Below the pieces are notes generated by a model that had not been told where the DNA came from, did no database searches, and worked only from the letters and a program-made list of their open reading frames with translations. A stretch of DNA of 19,909 bases, taken from NCBI GenBank assembly GCA_009712615.1, contig WASR01000362.1, forward strand, positions 6,851 to 26,759, in the 5' to 3' direction. Positions within the stretch are counted from its first letter, which is position 1; the number at the start of each line of letters is the position of its first letter. This document shows positions 16,205 to 19,909 of the stretch, one piece after another. The stretch is from Methanobacterium sp. (GTDB lineage: Archaea > Methanobacteriota > Methanobacteria > Methanobacteriales > Methanobacteriaceae). Both the position numbers and the translations under genes were made by a program.

Positions 16205-17101
16205 ATGGCATTTGCATATTTCTTAGGATGTATTATGAACAACAGGTACCCTGGAATTGAAAAGGCTACCAGAGTAATGTTTGACAAGCTCGGTGTAGAG
16301 CTCAATGATATGGAAGGAGCTTCCTGCTGCCCAGCACCAGGTGTTTTCGGTTCCTTTGATAAAACCACATGGGCTGCAATAGCAGCTAGGAACATCACCA
16401 TAGCAGAAGATATGAATTCTGACATCATGACAGAATGTAACGGATGTTTCGGTTCATTATATGAAACTAACCATCTTCTCAAAGAAGATGAAGAAATGAA
16501 AGAAAAGATAAACGGAGTTTTATCTGAAGCTGGAAGAGAATTTAAAGGTGAAGTAAACGTAAGGCACTTTGCTGAAATTTTGTACAACGAAGTAGGTGTC
16601 GACAAATTATCAGAATCTGTTGAAAAACCACTAAACCTCAATGTAGCAGTTCACTACGGTTGCCACTTCCTTAAACCAAGCGCTGAAATCAACATCGATG
16701 ACCCAATGAAACCAACCATTCTCGACGAACTCGTTGAAATCACCGGTGCTAAATCCATAGCTTACAAAGACAAAATGATGTGCTGCGGTGCAGGTGGAGG
16801 TCTACGTTCCCGTGACATAGACGTTACACTAGACTACACCAAGGAAAAACTCGACAACATGACAGCTGCAGGAGTAGACGCAATTGTAAACGTTTGCCCA
16901 TTCTGCCACCTACAGTTCGATGTTGGTCAGACAGAAGTCAACAAGAAATACGGAACAGACTTCGCAATTCCAGTATTCCACCTTGCTCAGCTATACGGTC
17001 TTGCAATGGGACTCAAAAGCGAAGAGTTAACAGTCGATGCTCATTTAACAAGCACAGACCCAGCTCTCAAAAAGCTTGATGAAATTACTGGTGGAGAATA
17101 A
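16205..17101 (+). CDS. hdrB: Heterodisulfide reductase subunit B (HdrB)
   Basis: A 298-residue protein with two CCG domains (Cys-rich CX31-39CCX35-36CXXC pattern), each holding a noncubane [4Fe-4S] cluster where CoM-S-S-CoB is cleaved. The first site has C9, C41, C42, C78 and C81; the second has C153, C193, C194, C231 and C234. All ten cysteines are intact. HdrB is the catalytic subunit of the cytosolic HdrABC complex that completes methanogenesis and, through flavin-based bifurcation in HdrA, drives ferredoxin reduction by H2. The strong ribosome site AAGGAGGA lies in the 12-nt gap after hdrC. Codons such as AAC, ATC and GAC are more frequent than in neighbouring genes, as expected for high expression (visual impression). 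hdrA is not in the window, consistent with its separate location in this order. Confidence 0.96.
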   Translation: MAFAYFLGCIMNNRYPGIEKATRVMFDKLGVELNDMEGASCCPAPGVFGSFDKTTWAAIAARNITIAEDMNSDIMTECNGCFGSLYETNHLLKEDEEMKEKINGVLSEAGREFKGEVNVRHFAEILYNEVGVDKLSESVEKPLNLNVAVHYGCHFLKPSAEINIDDPMKPTILDELVEITGAKSIAYKDKMMCCGAGGGLRSRDIDVTLDYTKEKLDNMTAAGVDAIVNVCPFCHLQFDVGQTEVNKKYGTDFAIPVFHLAQLYGLAMGLKSEELTVDAHLTSTDPALKKLDEITGGE

Positions 17102-17118
17102 ATTTTCTCCATTAAATA

Positions 17119-17128
17119 TTTTTTTTTT
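17119..17128 (+). terminator. T-tract terminator after hdrB
   Basis: A run of ten T begins 18 bases after the hdrB stop codon, a standard archaeal termination signal. The remaining spacer up to the next gene is A/T-rich with several TATA-like stretches (e.g. TTTAAATAAT near 17160) and no recognisable gene. Confidence 0.6.
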
Positions 17129-17258
17129 ATTCCTAAGATCTTTGATTCGAAATTCTAGTTTTAAATAATAGTAAAACTCTTTAATTTAAAAAACATAATA
17201 TTAAGCTGTTTTAATACAATTTTCATGAAATTATTAATCAAAAAACGAGGTGTTTTTT

Positions 17259-17534
17259 TTGTTCGTTGCAAGTTTGGTTGGGATATTTAAATTTAAAGAA
17301 CTACCTGAAGAGTACGGTCCATTTGTACAACACAAAGCTACGATGGAGAAAAGAACCATCAAAGACGATGATGAAATAGCAATATTGAATATAACTGGTA
17401 CCGAGAGTAACCATGTTTTGTTTTTGGATTCCTACAAGACTGTGGCTGAAATAGATGAGGAAGTCAAAAAACTGGATGCAGAAATCAATTACAACACCAA
17501 AAAAATATTGGAAGGACATTTAAATTCCAGCTAA
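17259..17534 (+). CDS. Small conserved protein (probable MTH1880-type), unknown function
   Basis: The protein is 91 residues from TTG 17259 (MFVASLVGIFKFKELPEEYG). TTG is preferred because GAGGTG (17247-17252) lies six bases before it; the longer GTG start at 17250 would overlap that ribosome site. The N-terminal hydrophobic strand is followed by ILNITGTESNHVLFLDSYKTV and a charged helix (AEIDEEVKKLDAEINYNTKKIL). By position next to hdrB/hdrC and by size it is probably the relative of M. thermautotrophicus MTH1880, for which, as I recall, a solution structure with calcium binding was published. That equivalence was not checked. It is acidic, which would be consistent with cation binding. It has no membrane segment or cysteine. 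Confidence 0.6.
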   Translation: MFVASLVGIFKFKELPEEYGPFVQHKATMEKRTIKDDDEIAILNITGTESNHVLFLDSYKTVAEIDEEVKKLDAEINYNTKKILEGHLNSS

Positions 17535-17623
17535 AAAGTAGAAATGTGTTTAAATGGTTAAGTAATTACTGAGATATCCCTAATTTGTCCAGAAACATCT
17601 TAACATCAAAAAAATAATATGTA

Positions 17624-17715
17624 GGATCAACCATAAGCGGACTGTTTGACTCAAAATCAATGAGTCTAAAGTTTAGACTTCAATATTGGGCAAGTATTTG
17701 GGCTTGTGTTGATCC
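17624..17715. other. Highly structured intergenic region, candidate small RNA or double-ended terminator
   Basis: GGATCAA (17624-17630) and CATAAGC (17632-17638) pair with TTGATCC (17709-17715) and GCTTGTG (17702-17708), giving a 14-pair stem with one bulged C and one G-T pair. Inside are two competing hairpins: AGTCTAAAGTTTAGACT (17663-17679, perfect 8-bp arms), or GACTCA (17648-17653) with TGAGTC (17661-17666). On the plus strand a T-run (17720-17724) follows the closing stem. The region lies between two convergent genes (stop at 17534, stop at 17724), so it may form a 3'-end structure for one or both, or be an independent RNA. No open frame was found in the 189-base spacer. Confidence 0.5.
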
Positions 17716-17723
17716 AACTCTTT

Positions 17724-19730
17724 TTAATTTATATTTTTATATCTTTTCAATGCTCCTTGTTCCACGGCTTTTGTTATACAGCGATGTATGAGGTAAATAT
17801 CTGATACAATCCATTCAAAATACTGTTTGATATCTTCGTGTTCTTGTAAGCTTTCATACTGTTTCACACTGTAAATATGCATGTCAGGTAATTCTTCAGG
17901 TATTTCCTCTTTTTGAATGGCCAAAACCAATACGTCAAGAATTTTTGAACTCAGATTGATTAACGGTGAAAAATCAAGTTTTGAAATCTCTGCTTCATAG
18001 CCTGCAATCGCGGAAATATCTTCTGTAAGGTTGTAACAAGCACTAGCAATTTCTTCATAAATTTCAAGATCCTTTGAAACATCTTTGAATGAATCTTGAA
18101 TCTTCTCTAATGATGATTCTAGGTTGTTGTATTCTAATAAGGCAGTTTCAAGCTTAACAGTAGCTGATTTTACATCATAATTCCCAGATAATATTAGCTT
18201 GGAATAATCTTGATTGACTTTTAAAACATTTGAAACCTGATCCGGTAAGTTAATCATCAATCTCTTAGGTAGTACGCCGTAAACAAGTATTATAGACACA
18301 ATAGCGCCTATTACAATATCTATTATCCTGGCTGTGGCATTAACAACAACTTCTCCTGTCGGCCAAACAAAAACTGTAAAAACACTCACTGCCATGATTG
18401 ATAGGCCCACATAATTTGGTAAAAATGCTCTGAACAAAAACAGGGCAACGGCAGCAAATATTAGGAGCATGTAATGTGGGAATAAGAATGCTAGGATAAT
18501 TGCTAATATGACTGCGAACAGGTTGAATGAAACCCTTGTAATCATATTATCCCATGTACTAGTGACATCAGGTTTTAGTACTATTAGAACCCCCATGGCA
18601 ATCCAAGCAGGATCCCTGGAATGGTCAATAAACACAAAACTTAGTGTTATAACCATTGCAAGGGTAAATCTTAGTGCATGTCTTATGTACAGAGAATCTA
18701 AATTGAATCTGGATATTACAACCTCTTTAAAGGACATTTTATTTAGAAGACTTATTTTTACAGTTTCATCTTCTTTTTGAGATATTGGTCCAGACAATAT
18801 GCGATTAGAATCTTCAAAAATTCTAATTACAGAGTCTGTTAAAAATTTAACAGATTCAACGCCTTTTTCATCCATATACAAATTTAACTCATTTAAATCA
18901 GATTTAAGCTTTTGAAGACTTACTTCTCCCTTTTTGTGTGTTATATGATCTGCAATTGCCAGACTAACTGAGTTTGATTCGTTTACAAAGTTTTCAAATA
19001 AAACAGATAATCTACCCTTTAGTCTTGTTTGTACGGTATTACCATAATTTCTTAGCCCGGTTAAATATAATCCTTGATTAAAGAGGGTATGATAGGATTT
19101 TTTAAGAGGGATGCCTGCTATTATCTTTCTTTCAGAACTCATTTTATTTATGGATGTAGTGGGATCGAATCCAGATGCTATTATTTCCCTTTTATAATTG
19201 TCTCGTTTGCTGAATTTCCATAAAATAAGTAATGAAGCCACAAGGTAAGCAAATAAAACATAAGTAACTAGATCAAAGACATTGGTGCTGGTTTTTATCA
19301 GAACTGTTGCAGTGTAGTATGAGATGAAAATAAGATAACCAAATGTTCCTTCGGCTTTTCCAAATATAAACAGTGAAAATGGGAAGAAAGACCATATCAC
19401 GGTCATGACTATGAATAATAACAATCCATAGGTATGTGCCAGGGAAGCACTAACAAATGCTAGCGACATAAAAATGAATCCAATCACCGAGAATGTCAAT
19501 ATTTTCCTCACAGGTAATTGTTGATCCATTAAGATCGAAGCAAATAAAACCACCATAAAAATTATTTCAATGCCTGACTTTAAACCAATAAAATAAGCTA
19601 TAATAACGCCCAAAATTGCTAAACCCACTGCTCTAAAAGCATGGCCCCATAAAGGTTTACCTGTAGGTTTAGAAAGTCTTTTAAACCTGTTGATAACTCC
19701 TTTTCTTTCCAAAATATCACGTCCTTTCAT
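17724..19730 (-). CDS. FUSC-family membrane protein (aromatic acid/small molecule exporter-like)
   Basis: A 668-residue protein with two membrane blocks separated by and followed by soluble domains. The N-terminal block has about six helices (residues ~30-175). A cytoplasmic helical region (~180-345) follows. A second block (~350-485, [34 protein letters not shown] and later helices) matches the fusaric-acid-resistance/YccS (FUSC) pattern, with the '[13 protein letters not shown]' segment typical of it. The C-terminal ~175 residues are helical and coiled-coil-like. Bacterial relatives export aromatic acids; the substrate here is unknown. ATG 19730 has no ribosome site. TTG 19712 (six residues later) is preceded by GGACGTGAT and may be the true start. 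The gene stands alone. Confidence 0.8.
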   Translation of the reverse strand: MKGRDILERKGVINRFKRLSKPTGKPLWGHAFRAVGLAILGVIIAYFIGLKSGIEIIFMVVLFASILMDQQLPVRKILTFSVIGFIFMSLAFVSASLAHTYGLLLFIVMTVIWSFFPFSLFIFGKAEGTFGYLIFISYYTATVLIKTSTNVFDLVTYVLFAYLVASLLILWKFSKRDNYKREIIASGFDPTTSINKMSSERKIIAGIPLKKSYHTLFNQGLYLTGLRNYGNTVQTRLKGRLSVLFENFVNESNSVSLAIADHITHKKGEVSLQKLKSDLNELNLYMDEKGVESVKFLTDSVIRIFEDSNRILSGPISQKEDETVKISLLNKMSFKEVVISRFNLDSLYIRHALRFTLAMVITLSFVFIDHSRDPAWIAMGVLIVLKPDVTSTWDNMITRVSFNLFAVILAIILAFLFPHYMLLIFAAVALFLFRAFLPNYVGLSIMAVSVFTVFVWPTGEVVVNATARIIDIVIGAIVSIILVYGVLPKRLMINLPDQVSNVLKVNQDYSKLILSGNYDVKSATVKLETALLEYNNLESSLEKIQDSFKDVSKDLEIYEEIASACYNLTEDISAIAGYEAEISKLDFSPLINLSSKILDVLVLAIQKEEIPEELPDMHIYSVKQYESLQEHEDIKQYFEWIVSDIYLIHRCITKAVEQGALKRYKNIN

Positions 19731-19909
19731 TTTTTTTGGATAAAACCTGGTAAATCATTTTATCATACAATAAGAAAATCATTATCTAAATATGAAAAAC
19801 CAATTTTTGATCATTTTTTATATATTTGATTTAAAGCTTATTTCCCCTCCAGATCTTAGTTTTAAGTATTTATATTATGTAATTGCCAAATTATATAATT
19901 ATCCCCACG
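19731..19909 (-). promoter_or_regulatory. Upstream region of the FUSC gene
   Basis: This is a very A+T-rich 179 bases without an open frame. On the minus strand AAATATATAAAAAATG (about 19814-19829) is a plausible TATA box, giving a long leader. Another A/T-rich candidate (CATATTTAGATA, about 19784-19795) is closer to the gene. Plus-strand TATA-like sequence near 19867-19880 may serve a gene beyond the window. No repeat or RNA gene was recognised. Confidence 0.35.

Overview
The window looks like a stretch of chromosome from a hydrogenotrophic methanogen of the order Methanobacteriales, probably Methanobacterium-like. The evidence is A+T-rich archaeal DNA with TATA-type promoters and Shine-Dalgarno sites, a block of methanogenesis marker protein (Mmp) genes, the cytosolic heterodisulfide reductase genes hdrC-hdrB, and archaeal Trm5 and Dph5. 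From memory, the gene order resembles the MTH1863-MTH1880 region of Methanothermobacter thermautotrophicus. No phage, insertion sequence, CRISPR array, rRNA or tRNA gene was seen.

Bases 1-6834 form one tightly packed plus-strand operon: the 3' end of a DUF2117-type gene, then mmp2, mmp3, mmp6, a DUF2111 gene, mmp5, mmp15, mmp17 and a compact nifB. Most junctions overlap (ATGA or 5-23 nt), so translation is probably coupled. Mmp3 and Mmp17 are reported subunits of the ATP-driven complex that activates methyl-coenzyme M reductase (MCR). That complex carries clusters resembling the NifB product, which gives a reason for nifB to sit here without nitrogenase genes. The mmp5 gene has no ordinary start codon and seems to begin at ATT. 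The operon ends at a hairpin plus T-tract.

Bases 6900-14890 are housekeeping and accessory genes: mtnA (+) convergent with trm5 (-), then divergent dph5 (+) followed by an orphan Dam-type adenine methylase. After these come a small unknown protein (-), an ABC-2 transporter (ATPase and permease) followed by a SAM methyltransferase (+), and a short TGT/ArcS-like protein (-). The ABC promoter has a perfect palindrome just after the TATA box.

Bases 14890-17101 hold the hdrC-hdrB operon, behind a strong TATA box and a perfect palindrome. The hdrC frame is nearly twice the usual length. A 167-residue, lysine-rich extension with 11- and 7-residue coiled-coil-like repeats precedes a complete HdrC, and the HdrC core has its own internal ATG with a Shine-Dalgarno site. 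This is the most unusual feature of the window.

Bases 17101-19909 hold a small conserved protein (+), a strongly structured intergenic region, and a large FUSC-type membrane protein (-) with its upstream region.
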